Shown here: one piece after another, positions 33,664-43,998 of the stretch
Position numbering within the stretch: the first letter of the stretch is position 1
Layout: every line of letters begins with the position of its first letter
NCBI RefSeq assembly: GCF_000001735.4
Contig: NC_003075.7
Coordinates: 5,271,001 to 5,335,000, forward strand
Length of the DNA stretch: 64,000 bases
DNA from: Arabidopsis thaliana
Lineage: Eukaryota; Streptophyta; Magnoliopsida; Brassicales; Brassicaceae
Direction of reading: 5' to 3'
The notes under the pieces: generated by a model
The model's input: only the letters and a program-made list of their open reading frames with translations
What the model was told of the DNA's origin: nothing
The model's database searches: none
Position numbers and translations under genes: made by a program

Positions 33664-36600
33664 AGGCTCGAAGCTTGAAGACTGCATCATTATTTGTAGC
33701 AGACTTCTTTTGCTTTGAGTGTTGACTATAGTCACCGTCAGTGTAGGTTCGAAGAGTGAAGTCTGTGTTCTTGTTGAAGAGTAACCCCATGGTTATGGTT
33801 CCCTTTACATACCTAAGGATCCTCTTAAGCAGATTGTAATCAGCTGTTGTTGGAGCGTGCATCTTTTGACATACGAAGTTTACTGAAAACTGAATATCTG
33901 GCCTAGTCAATGTCAGATACTGAAGCTTGCCAGCCAAACTGCGGAAGTAAGTGGAGTTTGAGAATAGCTCATTTTGTTTAGGAACTTTGTGAAGTTGAAC
34001 TGGCAAAGGAGTAGGCATTGGTGCACAATCGATCATTCCTGCGACTTGTAGAAGATCCTCAGCATACTTCTGTTGAGATAAGAACAAGCCTTGGTCAGAG
34101 TTCTGTGCTTGAATCCCGAGAAAGTATTGCAGAGATCCCATGTCAGTCATTCGAAACTCCTTGCTCATTTCCTGCAGAAGTCTATCCATGAGAATGTTGT
34201 TGCTACCGGTTAGGACTATATCATCTACATACAAAAGTAGAATGAGCACATCTCGTCCTTGTTCATAGAAGAATAGTGATGGATCTTGTATGCTGCAAAC
34301 AAAACCAAACTCCAACAAGTAGTTAGTAAACTTATCATACCAGGCTCGGGGAGATTGTTTTAACCCGTATATAGATTTGTGGAGATGCCAAACATGATTT
34401 GGTTTTGTCTTATCCACAAATCCAGCTGGTTGATGCATAAAGACTGTTTCATTTAAGTCTCCATGTAAGAAAGCATTCTTCACATCCAACTGTTTCAGAT
34501 TCCATTCCATCACTGTTGCTATATGTAAGACAAGTCTCACTGTGGCTGTTCTCACAACTGGACTGTAGGTCTCCAAGTAGTCTATTCCTTCTTCTTGGTG
34601 ATATCCTTTAGCCACTAGTCTAGCTTTCAACTTGTTCAAACTGCCATCAGCATTTATTTTGGTTCTGAACACCCATTTACTTCCTAAAACATTCATGTCA
34701 GGTGTGTATGGGACTAAAGAAAAAGTGTTGGTTTCAACACAAGTGTCAATTTCTTCGCCCATAGCACCTTTCCAGCCTTCATGTTTCAGTGCTTGTGTCA
34801 CAGTTTTTGGTTCTGGATGTGATGCTTTCTGTGTTAGAAGGACGTATCTGGGGTTTGGTTTGACTACTCCCTTCTTTGATCTTGTTACCATTGGGTGAAC
34901 TTGCTGAACCGGATCAACTGCAGCTTCTGTCCTCTGATTTTGATCTGAAGTTCCAGCTGTTTCTGTTGACTGAACAGGAGAACGTTGAGTGGCACTGTCT
35001 TGTGGACTGAGAGCGTTGTCGCCTATAGAAGCAGGATCTGAGCCTGTCGTACGCTCAATGCACTCTCTGTCCACAAGAGCCGGTGACTCGGCTTGATTTC
35101 TTGGTGAGTTTGATTGAATGTCTGTATCTGCAGGTTGTTCTTCTCGTTGTACTGTGGACTGAGCAGCTTGAGGTGTGACATTTGGTGGTGAAACTTGAAC
35201 CCGTGTGACTGGTAGAGGAGGAAAGTCGTCTTCAGAGAACACAGAAGCAGCTTGAGTTTCACTTTGATTCTTTTGAGAAGGCATGAAATTCTGTTGCCAC
35301 GCTTCAAGAAGCTTTGTTGATCCCAAGTTCTGCAGGTGAAGATAGGTATCTTGGAAAGGAAAAGAAGACTCATCGAAGATCACATGGCGGCTAATATAAA
35401 CTCTTCCTGTTGGAGGATAGATGCATCTATAGCCTTTATAGCGATCATTGTAGCCCAAGAACACGCACTTAAGAGAACGAGGGTCAAACTTATTTGATGC
35501 ATAGTTTCTTAGAGTGGGAAAACAACTGCAGCCAAAGGTTCTTAAAGCTGAATATTCCGGTTGATGGCCATGTAATCTCTCAAATGGACTCATCTGATTT
35601 GGTAGAGTAGTTGTAGGAAGAATGTTGCTCAGGAAATTTGAAGTGAAGAACGCTTCCACCCAAACTTTTTGTGGCAGCTTAGCTGAGAACAGCATTGACA
35701 GCCCAAGCTCTGTGATGTGTCTGTGCTTCCTCTCAGCAAGTCTATTTTGCTGAGGCGTGTAAGGACACGATATTGACTGTTGTATACCACTTTCCTCTAA
35801 ATGTTTGAGAAATCTATGGCTTATAAATTCACCCCCTCCATCACATTGAAAGGTACTGATCTTTTGATTAAACTGTGTTTCAACAAACTTTTGGAACTTG
35901 CAGAAAGTAATGTAGAAATCAGCCTTGCATTTCAAAGGATAAAACCAGCAATAACGAGACCAATGGTCAATGAAGATTACATAGTACTTAAACCCCTGAT
36001 TTGACAAAACTGGAGAGGGTCCCCAAAGATCACAATGAACTCTCTCTAGTAGTCTAGTTGCAACAAACTGAGAATCTGAAAAAGAAAGTCTACTACTCTT
36101 CCCAATCTGACATGATTCACACATCCTATTGGTGCTCTTATTGATGATGATAGCTTTAGTACTGACTAACTGCTGCAGGATCTTACTATTCGGATGTCCA
36201 AGACGTCTATGCCACACTTCATCTGAGGCTGCTTGCTGTCTAGATGAATAGAAGGCTTGAACAGGTGGATCCTTCAGCGTGTACAGACCATTCTTATTTT
36301 GACCCAGAGTGAGAAGCCTCTTTGTTACCTTGTCCTTTACAATGACCCCATTAGCATCAAATTCAAGAGTACATGGGTAATCGGTTGTGAGTTTTGAAAC
36401 TGATAACAGAGACTTTGCAATATCAGGGACAACTAAAACATCAAGAAGAGGGAGAGTACCTGATGTCGTTGGTAAGAGAGCAGACCCTGTGTGAGTGATT
36501 GGTAAGAAGTTCCCATCTCCTACCATGACCGTGTCAGATCCTGAATAAGCTCTACTCTGCTGCAGGTGATGAGGTGAGCTTGTAACATGAGCAGTAGCTG

Positions 36601-37609
36601 CAGAGTCTGCACACCATTCACTGCCTGCTTGATCTGTGACATCAGTGATTCGGAGAGCAGCGAGAGCAGTTGGCATATCTTCATGCTGATATGCATTGTC
36701 AAAGCGATGCCAACACTTTAGAGCCGGATGTCCTATTTTTCCACAAATCTGACACACTGGTCTTTCAACAGACTGACCCGAAGACACAGAAGAACCAGAG
36801 GAGATTTGCTGATGAAATCCCCTTCCTTGTGTTGTATAGCCTCCACGCCCTTTGGACTTTTGAGATGAACTGCCTCTGCCTTTGTTGTAGTAGGTTGTTG
36901 AGTCATAACGCTGTGTATTGAATGCAAGATGAGGAGTGATGCTTGCAGCGTCAGTGTAAGCCAAAAGACGATCATCAAAACCAGTAAGACGAGGAGAGAT
37001 GTCTTCAAAGGTTGTAGGAACAGTATCCATGGACCCCTCAATAGATGTCTTAATCGGTTCGTACTCTCTGCCTAGACCATGTAAGGCAGCAAAAATTTTC
37101 ATCTTTTCATTCACTGGACTGCCAACAGAAGCAAGTTGCTCACAGATAGACTTAATCTCTTTCAAATAATCACTCATGGATCTGTCACGCTTTTCAATGG
37201 TTTGTAACTTTCTTTGTAGTTCAAACAAGCGTGAAGAAGAAACACGATTGAAATGTTTTGCTAGAGCTAGCCATACCTCCTGAGACGTGGTTGTGTTGAC
37301 GACTTCAGAGAGAATGTCTTCAGACAGAGATCCAAGAAGCCATGACCGGACCACTTGATCAGATTTCACCCAAGAGAGATACGCAGGGTTCACTGTCTCC
37401 ACAGCTGCAGCTTCAGCGGTGAGTGGAGTCGCAAGAACAGGATCTGGTGGTTTGAGAGCGCCGGTGACGAAACCCAGTAAACCTTGGCCGGAGAGAAACG
37501 ATTCAAACTGTGTTTTCCACAGAAGATAGTTCCTTCCATTTAGTTTGACAGTAACACAATTTGAAATGTTTAAGAGTGGTTGAGAATAGAGCTCAATAGG
37601 TTGCTCCAT
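33344..37609 (-). CDS. Copia gag-pol polyprotein, frameshifted near its C-terminus
   Basis: 1421 codons from ATG 37609. In order: gag (UBN2-like, residues 1-220); zinc knuckle CQICGKIGHPALKC (about 287-300); protease-like WCADSAATAHVTSS (about 332); integrase with HHCC zinc binding (HRRLGHPNSK ... CESCQIGK, about 468-505) and catalytic core (DLWGPSP, DHWSRYCWFYPLK, CDGGGEF); reverse transcriptase (KWVFRTKINADGSLNKLKAR, LDVKNAFLHGDLNE, YVDDIVLTGS, about 960-1200). After KGTITMGLLFNKNTDFTLR the RNase H domain is disrupted and the last ~100 codons are out-of-frame read-through. Gag through RT look intact, so the loss is recent, consistent with near-identical LTRs. Confidence 0.92.
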   Translation of the reverse strand: MEQPIELYSQPLLNISNCVTVKLNGRNYLLWKTQFESFLSGQGLLGFVTGALKPPDPVLATPLTAEAAAVETVNPAYLSWVKSDQVVRSWLLGSLSEDILSEVVNTTTSQEVWLALAKHFNRVSSSRLFELQRKLQTIEKRDRSMSDYLKEIKSICEQLASVGSPVNEKMKIFAALHGLGREYEPIKTSIEGSMDTVPTTFEDISPRLTGFDDRLLAYTDAASITPHLAFNTQRYDSTTYYNKGRGSSSQKSKGRGGYTTQGRGFHQQISSGSSVSSGQSVERPVCQICGKIGHPALKCWHRFDNAYQHEDMPTALAALRITDVTDQAGSEWCADSAATAHVTSSPHHLQQSRAYSGSDTVMVGDGNFLPITHTGSALLPTTSGTLPLLDVLVVPDIAKSLLSVSKLTTDYPCTLEFDANGVIVKDKVTKRLLTLGQNKNGLYTLKDPPVQAFYSSRQQAASDEVWHRRLGHPNSKILQQLVSTKAIIINKSTNRMCESCQIGKSSRLSFSDSQFVATRLLERVHCDLWGPSPVLSNQGFKYYVIFIDHWSRYCWFYPLKCKADFYITFCKFQKFVETQFNQKISTFQCDGGGEFISHRFLKHLEESGIQQSISCPYTPQQNRLAERKHRHITELGLSMLFSAKLPQKVWVEAFFTSNFLSNILPTTTLPNQMSPFERLHGHQPEYSALRTFGCSCFPTLRNYASNKFDPRSLKCVFLGYNDRYKGYRCIYPPTGRVYISRHVIFDESSFPFQDTYLHLQNLGSTKLLEAWQQNFMPSQKNQSETQAASVFSEDDFPPLPVTRVQVSPPNVTPQAAQSTVQREEQPADTDIQSNSPRNQAESPALVDRECIERTTGSDPASIGDNALSPQDSATQRSPVQSTETAGTSDQNQRTEAAVDPVQQVHPMVTRSKKGVVKPNPRYVLLTQKASHPEPKTVTQALKHEGWKGAMGEEIDTCVETNTFSLVPYTPDMNVLGSKWVFRTKINADGSLNKLKARLVAKGYHQEEGIDYLETYSPVVRTATVRLVLHIATVMEWNLKQLDVKNAFLHGDLNETVFMHQPAGFVDKTKPNHVWHLHKSIYGLKQSPRAWYDKFTNYLLEFGFVCSIQDPSLFFYEQGRDVLILLLYVDDIVLTGSNNILMDRLLQEMSKEFRMTDMGSLQYFLGIQAQNSDQGLFLSQQKYAEDLLQVAGMIDCAPMPTPLPVQLHKVPKQNELFSNSTYFRSLAGKLQYLTLTRPDIQFSVNFVCQKMHAPTTADYNLLKRILRYVKGTITMGLLFNKNTDFTLRTYTDGDYSQHSKQKKSATNNDAVFKLRAFSDSDEKQDVLQEDSVPFLATISSPGRRRSNQLSPRAQQKPSIKPCQIQLLKSSGSITCSEISTFHNLIHRSSMETTFPPSILLQTRYFTHALNTFKLTIILLEKG

Positions 37610-37622
37610 GGCTCTGATACCA

Positions 37623-38049
37623 TGTAAGAAACTTAGAATGAAGGAGAAATATTATAACTTTATTAAGCTCTTCTCTCTTAGTTGATTACAAGCGATTGTC
37701 TCTCTTATTTATACAACTCAAAACCTCTCATAAACCCTAGGTGCCTTAACACATGTCGTTTGAGCACAGGAGGTTAAGAGCGTCATATCTGTTCTTTGTC
37801 TCTACCTTCGGTACGGTTTCACAGCTCAGCATTGTTGCTTTTGCAACGGCTCTCTCCTTCACGCCTGCAACTCTGTTCTCTTTGTCGTTTGTGAGTTGCA
37901 GAGGCAATCTTCTGTTGTTGGGCTTTTCGTTATGTTGAATGGTGTTGGGCTTGGTGTCTTGGCCCATAGCATTTTGTTTGGGAGACTCTGAGCTGAGCAG
38001 AGGGTTTGACCCAATCTCTGTTGTCGTTGACTGAAGCTTCTCCTTTACA
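37623..38049 (-). repeat. 5' LTR of the young copia element
   Basis: 427 bp, TG...CA ends, followed on the minus strand by the primer binding site. It differs from the 3' LTR at about 37830 (CAGCTCAGCATTG against CAGCTCACCATTG), 37887, a GT insertion at about 37943 and one C/T at about 37972. Confidence 0.95.
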
Positions 38050-38345
38050 ATTTATGTTATCTTTTTTTGGATTTGTTTCATAGAGTTTTGTTTGTTAATA
38101 GGCTAAAAATATTATTGTTTTGCTTGAGGCATAGAAATAGTTTAGGCAGACCCTAGAAATATAAGTCCATAAATTGCATATGTGATATATAATATTCAGT
38201 GTGCCCAACACACTCTCAACCCACTGCAACTTTTTCAACGCAGCAACCATAGCTTGGACAGAGACACGTTGAGACCATCAAGTTTCTTTGATTTCCACGA
38301 CACAAGAGAATCAGCAAGTTGATTCAATATTTGACCATCCACTTA
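38050..38345 (-). pseudogene. Older copia element: RNase H fragment upstream of the nested insertion
   Basis: Minus-strand translation gives LADSLVSWKSKK in one frame and SVQAMVAALKKLQWVESVL in the next, matching the copia RNase H pattern (SLVSWKSKKQ...AEAEYRAMAAALKELQWV) with one frameshift. Together with 32357-32773 it forms one decayed copia copy, split by the younger element whose ATTTA duplication marks the break. Confidence 0.6.
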
Positions 38346-39109
38346 ATGATACATAATTAAGATTACCTGATTGATCTCTGTATTTTTTATATCACTTCTT
38401 TTATTTTTTTGACGTCACATGCAAGTTCTGATAATCGCTTATAAACCAAACATAACAATTTTGAGTCTCATCTATCTTATTTATGATATTGTAATGCTAA
38501 CTACAAAATGTGAGTACGAGAATTAATTGGTCTGTTAATATTTTATTTTTTTGTTACGCATGTAAATATCAGAAATATAAAAAGTTTGGTTTTACAACAT
38601 ATGTTAAACCTATAAATATGATTCCTTGGCAAAAAAAAGTTAAAAACAAGGAGATCAAACAAATTCTTGGGATAAATCTTGGTAGATGTCATCGCAGCCA
38701 ACACACCATTAACTTTCGAAATACAAACGAATCCATGCATGCTTTGACCTCATTTCCATTTTAATTTTTACATATCAAAGCCTAGGTCAAAAAGGTGGAC
38801 CTATGAAGGTGAGCTTGGGCTGCATGTTTGTTGTGGGAGGAGCCCTCAATGTGACACGATCGGAAGGGTGTCTCAAGGAGACCTCGCGAATAAGGAGTGC
38901 TGGTTCCCGGGTGCCAAGGTTTCGCTAGAGGGGAGGCTAAAGATTCATGGTCCTTGGGTTAAGTGGAGGATTCTTGGGAGACAGAGCAACGTCTAACATG
39001 GGAAGATTAGAAAATAATTGCTTTTGATATATAAGTCAAATCTAACTCCGATTAGTAGAAAACCTTTTGGCAAGAAGGCTAAAAACAACTATATAGAAAG
39101 AGTTGGATT
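38346..39109. other. Intergenic with an unrecognised GC-richer block
   Basis: 38790-39000 is markedly GC-richer (GTGACACGATCGGAAGGGTG, TTCCCGGGTGCCAAGG and similar) and may be a retroelement LTR or gene remnant; no frame or repeat end could be assigned. Confidence 0.3.
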
Positions 39110-39400
39110 GGGCTCGGAAAGCTCAACAATCTTGACGTTAAGATTCATGACCTAGACCTATTAGCCAAGTTTGTTCAACCATGATACTGTTCGAATGAAC
39201 GAAAAGTATATCTTGTGAGACCGTATAAATTTTGTCTTATAATCTTAAAATTCTCTATAGTTTATAAAGAAACTTTGAATCTTATTTCCAGTTAAAATCC
39301 TTTGAACGTTTATCTCTTGTGAGAACGTAGAAGTATATCTCTATAGTTTTCAATGTTGTGCTTTTTCTTGCAACGTTTATATCTTTTCTGGGCACTTGTA
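39110..39400 (+). pseudogene. Fragment of the SPT5 last exon and 3' UTR
   Basis: 39129-39185 reads AATCTTGACGTTAAGATTC...CCTATTAGCCAAGTTTGTTC, the diverged end of SPT5 exon 22 including the stop. It is followed by sequence like the SPT5 3' UTR (GATACTGTTCGAATGAAC; TATAGTTTATAAAGAAACTT; CTTTTTCTTGCAACG). No open frame. It is the farthest of the SPT5-derived copies and sits next to the second extensin. Confidence 0.8.
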
Positions 39401-40092
39401 ACAGCCAAGACCAATTCACAAGTAGATCAGCTCTTGTATGAAATTAATAGGATTTGCCACGTCGAATAAAACTATAGTTTCAGCTTTTGTGTGTTGTTAT
39501 TACTTTTCAACAGATTTATGTTTGAATGGATTGTGATAGAATAGAAGCTGTTTAAATAGCATCCATTATACGACATGTAGTTTATGAATATGTCTTACAT
39601 TTGAGTATGAAACTTTGAAATTGTCAATTTAAATTTTGATACTCCATTATATTACATCTTGTAATTTTAAATATGGATGTTCAGGTATTTTTTTTTTTAA
39701 TTTTATAACAAATTTCCAAAAATGTTTCGTTCACTGTTCTTCTGTTCTTCTTCATTTAACTAAATGAAGAACTTCTTCATTTAACTATAATTGAAAAAAA
39801 CAAATTGCTTCTTTATGATTACATAATTTTAATATATTTTCATACTATATATTTCAATAAAATTTATTGAGTTTATTAGACAATAAAAATGGAGGACAAG
39901 CACATCGATCTCTTAATTAAAGAGTTAAACAACATCAAACGAAGCAATCAAACAACAAAAAAATGCACCTGGTTTGTAACCAAAGATATACATTTCAATT
40001 CTTACACATATGATAATTTAGATAAGAAGTTTTATTTCATGAATATGATGGCTGATATATGAAACTATAATTGTTCATCATTTATATATTTG

Positions 40093-41406
40093 TTAGTATA
40101 TTGGAGGAGGGGGAGAGCTATAACTATAGCTTGGAGATGGCGGAGGAGATGATGGTGGGGGATTGTAGACGTATGGTGGTGGAGAACTGTAGACATAAGG
40201 TGGAGGCTTGTAAACATCTGGACATGGAGGTGGGGGACTATAGGCGTATGGTGGTGGGCTGTAGGTGTATGGTGGTGGAGAACTATAGACGTAAGGTGGA
40301 GACTTGTAGACGTATGGAGACGGTGGTGGACTGTAGGCGTATGGTGGTGGTGAACTATAGACGTAAGGTGGAGACTTGTAGACGTATGGAGACGGTGGTG
40401 GACTGTAGGCATATGGTGGTGGTGAACTATAGACGTAAGGTGGAGACTTGTAGACGTATGGAGACGGTGGTGGACTGTAGGCGTATGGTGGTGGTGAACT
40501 ATAGACGTAAGGTGGAGACTTGTAGACGTATGGAGACGGTGGTGGACTATAGGCATATGGTGGTGGTGAACTATAGACATAAGGCGGAGACTTGTAGACA
40601 TATGGAGATGGTGGTGGACTGTAGGCATATGGTGGTGGAGAACTATAGACGTAAGGTGGAGACTTGTAGACGTATGGAGATGGTGGTGGACTGTAGGCAT
40701 ATGGAGGTGGAGAACTATATACATATGGTGGAGACTTGTAAACATATGGAGATGGTGGTGGACTGTAGGCGTATGGTGGCGGACTGTAGGCATATGGCGG
40801 TGGAGAACTATAGACGTAAGGTGGAGACTTGTAAACATATGGGGATGGAGGTGGACTGTAGGCATATGGTGGTGGAGAACTATATACATATGGTGGAGAC
40901 TTGTAAACATATGGAGATGGTGGTGGACTGTAGGCGTATGGTGGTGGACTGTAGGCATATGGCGGTGGAGAACTATAGACATATGGCGGTGGAGAACTAT
41001 AGACGTAAGGTGGAGACTTGTACACATATGGAGACGGTGGTGGACTGTAGGCGTATGGTGGTGGTGAACTATAGACGTAAGGTGGAGACTTGTAGACGTA
41101 TGGAGACGGTGGTGGACTGTAGGCATATGGTGGTGGTGAACTATAGACGTAAGGTGGAGACTTGTAGACGTATGGAGACGGTGGTGGACTGTAGGCGTAT
41201 GGTGGTGGTGAACTATATACGTAAGGTGGAGACTTGTAGACATATGGAGATGGTGGTGGACTATAGGTATATGGTGGTGGAGAACTATAGACGTATGGTG
41301 GTGGTGATGGTGGAGAGTATGGGTATTGAGCACTTGTATGCGCAGCAACGGCATACAAGGCCAATATCACCATAAGAAGAGATGGCCAATTACTCGGATT
41401 AGCCAT
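40093..41406 (-). CDS. Proline-rich extensin-like protein (437 aa)
   Basis: Secreted cell-wall hydroxyproline-rich glycoprotein. The ATG at 41406 opens a signal peptide (MANPSNWPSLLMVILALYAV, probably cleaved after HTSAQ). The mature chain is a long array of YVYKSPPYVYSSPPPYAY + SPPPSP units: Ser followed by two to three Pro (not the classical four), alternating with Tyr-Val/Ala-Tyr motifs suited to intermolecular Tyr cross-linking, and Lys after YVY. The C-terminus becomes degenerate (SPPPSPSYSYSSPPPPIY). No stops interrupt the repeats. A TATATAA box at 41513-41520 lies about 110 bp upstream. Long open frames on the opposite strand and other frames over the same DNA are artefacts of the codon repeat. 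Length matches the paralogue I recall beside sAPX in A. thaliana. Confidence 0.92.
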   Translation of the reverse strand: MANPSNWPSLLMVILALYAVAAHTSAQYPYSPPSPPPYVYSSPPPYTYSPPPSPYVYKSPPYVYSSPPPYAYSPPPSPYVYKSPPYVYSSPPPYAYSPPPSPYVYKSPPYVYSSPPPYAYSPPPSPYVYKSPPYVYSSPPPYVYSSPPPYAYSPPPYAYSPPPSPYVYKSPPYVYSSPPPYAYSPPPSPYVYKSPPYVYSSPPPYAYSPPPYAYSPPPSPYVYKSPPYVYSSPPPYAYSPPPSPYVYKSPPYVYSSPPPYAYSPPPSPYVYKSPPYVYSSPPPYAYSPPPSPYVYKSPPYVYSSPPPYAYSPPPSPYVYKSPPYVYSSPPPYAYSPPPSPYVYKSPPYVYSSPPPYAYSPPPSPYVYKSPPYVYSSPPPYTYSPPPYAYSPPPPCPDVYKPPPYVYSSPPPYVYNPPPSSPPPSPSYSYSSPPPPIY

Positions 41407-41512
41407 GTCGATTGAATGTGTTTGCTCTTGTTTCTAGACTCAGGTTTTGTTAGTATGTTTCTTACTTTAAACCCGATTTATTTTTGAATGGATTGTAATA
41501 GAAAGTAAACAG

Positions 41513-41520
41513 TTTATATA
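41513..41520 (-). promoter_or_regulatory. TATA box of the 437-aa extensin
   Basis: TATATAAA on the minus strand (GCTATATAAACTG) about 107 bp before the ATG. This promoter is unrelated in sequence to the LTR-derived one of the paralogue. Confidence 0.6.
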
Positions 41521-42318
41521 GCTTACATTAGGCCAACTAGAATACTTGTTTATTGAACTTTAAGGAAGCGTCTTAGAGCAATATCTTATATTGTTTAATA
41601 AGTCAACTTAACTAGTTTCTGATTTTGTCTATAAATCTGAAGAAAAAGTCGAGAAGAATATGTCTTTGGTAACTACCTCTAACCATACTTTAAATTTAAA
41701 TGTGTCAACTTTTGAAGTTGTCAATTTAAATTCAAGACATTTAAGAGTGTTTCTTTCTGAATTATCTATCACCGAATTTGTACACTAGTTCTATATTACA
41801 TCTTGTAATTTTAAATACTAATGTTATCGTACATGACTCATAATTTTGAGTTTTTCTTTTGAGTTAATTTTTCCAAATGGTGATAACTTTGACATTTTAT
41901 TTCGTAATGTGTATAATACAACTACCGATTTTCATTTTTTTTAAAAAGAATATTACTTACACTAACCATTTGATTTGGTTTAGTCATAATCTCTTCATAT
42001 TTCAGCCATCTGGTCGTCGTCCGTTATATGGACCTTTTCTTATTCTATCGTTTTAACATTGTAATTACCGATTATCTTTTTTGTTGAATAAATTTTAAAT
42101 GCTTAGGACAAAACTAATATTACATGTTGTGGTTTCGGACCTGGAGAGATTACAGGCTTCGGCCCAAAACTTCCTTGTATTAAAAAAAAAAAAAGAATAA
42201 ATTTTAAATTCTAAATAAAAAAGATATTTACTAAGGATTTTTGTGAAAGCAATACTAATTGCATTAACATTCATACATGATTTGTATAATTGTTTGGAGT
42301 TGGGTAAGATGCTCGACT
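41521..42318. other. Extensin upstream flank, no gene
   Basis: AT-rich. 41590-41690 is similar to 27300-27400. No supported coding sequence. Confidence 0.5.
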
Positions 42319-42512
42319 TCCACATTAGGGAACAAACAAAGCTAGATTAATGCACGTCTAGTGAAAGATCCATCCCTTTGATTACTTAACTTCACATTAG
42401 GGAAAAAACAAAGCTAGGTTCATGCACTTCTAGTGAATGATCCATCCCTTTGATTACTTAACTTCACATTTAGGGAACAAACAAAGCTAGATTCATGCAC
42501 TTCTAGGTGAAG
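42319..42512 (+). repeat. 72-bp tandem repeat, about 2.7 copies
   Basis: CACATTAGGGAACAAACAAA starts units at about 42321, 42393 and 42465, with GATCCATCCCTTTGATTACT between. Copies are more than 90% alike by eye. Confidence 0.85.
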
Positions 42513-42673
42513 GATATCAGGATATGCCACATTTCTATCAAAGAATACGGTTAAGAAAGTCTATAGGAGGACAAAAATAGATATGTTTTCCCAAAAAAGA
42601 TTCAAAGCTCAAGTTAAATGGAACAATGAGTTAGCAAAAAATGGTTTAACGGGAGGAGAAATAGTGGTAGTGT

Positions 42674-42845
42674 CAACCAAGTCGCCTTGGTCCAGTAGTA
42701 AAGAGAGGTAATTCCTGTCACATGGGTTCGAGTAGCTTTGGCCACTGGGATTCGAGTAATTTAACATGGGTTTTTTCGGGTTCCAGAATTAGTCTTTGGA
42801 CCTAGAAACCCTTTAAGATCACCTGAATTATCAAAAAATATATAT
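42674..42845 (+). mobile_element. tRNA-derived SINE
   Basis: CGCCTTGGTCCAGTAGTAAAG (A-box TGGTCCAGTAGT, about 42688-42699) and GGGTTCGAGT (B-box, about 42724-42733) form an internal RNA polymerase III promoter. A 13-bp target duplication ATAGTGGTAGTGT / ATAGTAGTAGTGT flanks it (42661-42673, 42846-42858). The 172-bp body ends in a short A/TA-rich tail. Confidence 0.85.
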
Positions 42846-42858
42846 ATAGTAGTAGTGT

Positions 42859-43998
42859 TGTGTCCTATGTTGAAAAGTAATATGGATCAGCTTTGGAATT
42901 CTCCAGGAAGCAATGGGATCATGTGGGATCAAAAAGAATAATAAAGAGACCACGATTGGGCAATTACTAGGCACTTATGTCATTGAGGTGATTAGTGGAT
43001 CATAAGATTATGCCTACTGTTATCCTCAATTTGACCGTATACTATTTTCTTCTCTTTTAGCCATCCTTGAATACCTAACCGAGGTTCAAGAATCAGTTTA
43101 TGCTTTCATGTTGGGTTGACCTTTGTTAAATAGGTTATCTAGTCATGAAGAGCGAATCAAGCCAAACTCTTTTTTTTTTTTCTCTTTAATTAAAATAGGA
43201 TTGTCTCTAAAATAAAATTTTACCTAATCCCCGATTTTGTAATTTTACTTTTCATCTCAAAGAAATACAAATTAATATTACAAAATAAAAAAAAATATGA
43301 AATATAACCCGTCACCATTACCATCAAGTTTTCAAAGTTTTAACGAATAATATATCAAATCAAAACTTTCGTGATGCAGAATTCAATCTTTAGAATTTTA
43401 AACATCTAATACATATGATCGTAATAAATTTTAGAATATACATATAAAAATGCATATTATTTTTTACATAATAATATCGATTTCCGTTGTTTACTATACA
43501 CGTAGCAAGACCTAAACAGTTTTAATCTGATATAGCGGAAACTAATTTTGGCACCTTAGACAATTGATTGGTCAATTCAACCCTCAATAAGCCCAAGTGG
43601 AAAGACAAAGAAATTTAGGGTATTTTGTCGAATGAGACATAATCAACTTGACTGCTCCAATAAACTGTTTTCACTAGATGATGGATAGTAGTTCTGTTCT
43701 AAACATGGTTAATAGAGATCCAAAACCCAATTTCTCTATGGACTTTATTGGTGCAACTCTTTAAGTGAAATTGAAACCTTACTTCAACACATTTCAAATG
43801 TATCTACCTAATTAACTCTTTATATAAAATTAAAAAAAACCTTAGTGCATAAGTGGGTAGGTGAACTTGAGTCTCTTGGCAATATGTAAAGAGGCGAAAT
43901 CAAAGTTGATCAACAATTAAACACAAAAACCCTTAAGTTGACGTGGCTGTATCTCTTCCAACTCTTAAAAATCAATTACTATTATACCCCTCAGAAAA
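42859..43998 (+). promoter_or_regulatory. sAPX upstream region
   Basis: No gene seen from 42859 to about 43800. TATATAAAA at 43820-43828 is the likely TATA element, about 175 bp before the sAPX ATG. No other motif is assigned. Confidence 0.45.

Larger units (their letters stand above)
32774..38049 (-). mobile_element. Young, nearly intact Ty1/copia retrotransposon
   Basis: Two LTRs (32774-33198, 425 bp, and 37623-38049, 427 bp) both begin TGTAAGAAACTT and end CTTCTCCTTTACA. They differ by three substitutions and one 2-bp indel by eye. A perfect 5-bp duplication ATTTA flanks the element (32769-32773, 38050-38054). On the minus strand the primer binding site TGGTATCAGAGCCA (initiator Met tRNA type) directly follows the 5' LTR at 37609-37622, and a polypurine tract GCGGGGGAG precedes the 3' LTR at 33199-33207. 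The internal gene is long but frameshifted in RNase H, so this copy is probably non-autonomous. Confidence 0.97.

Noticed and set aside
40065..41375. Open frames of more than 400 codons on the plus strand and in a second minus frame over the extensin
   Set aside because: They are shadows of the repetitive Tyr/Pro/Ser codons. They read as His/Thr- or Val/Glu/Arg-rich monotony with no start context or family match, whereas the chosen frame has a signal peptide and extensin motifs.
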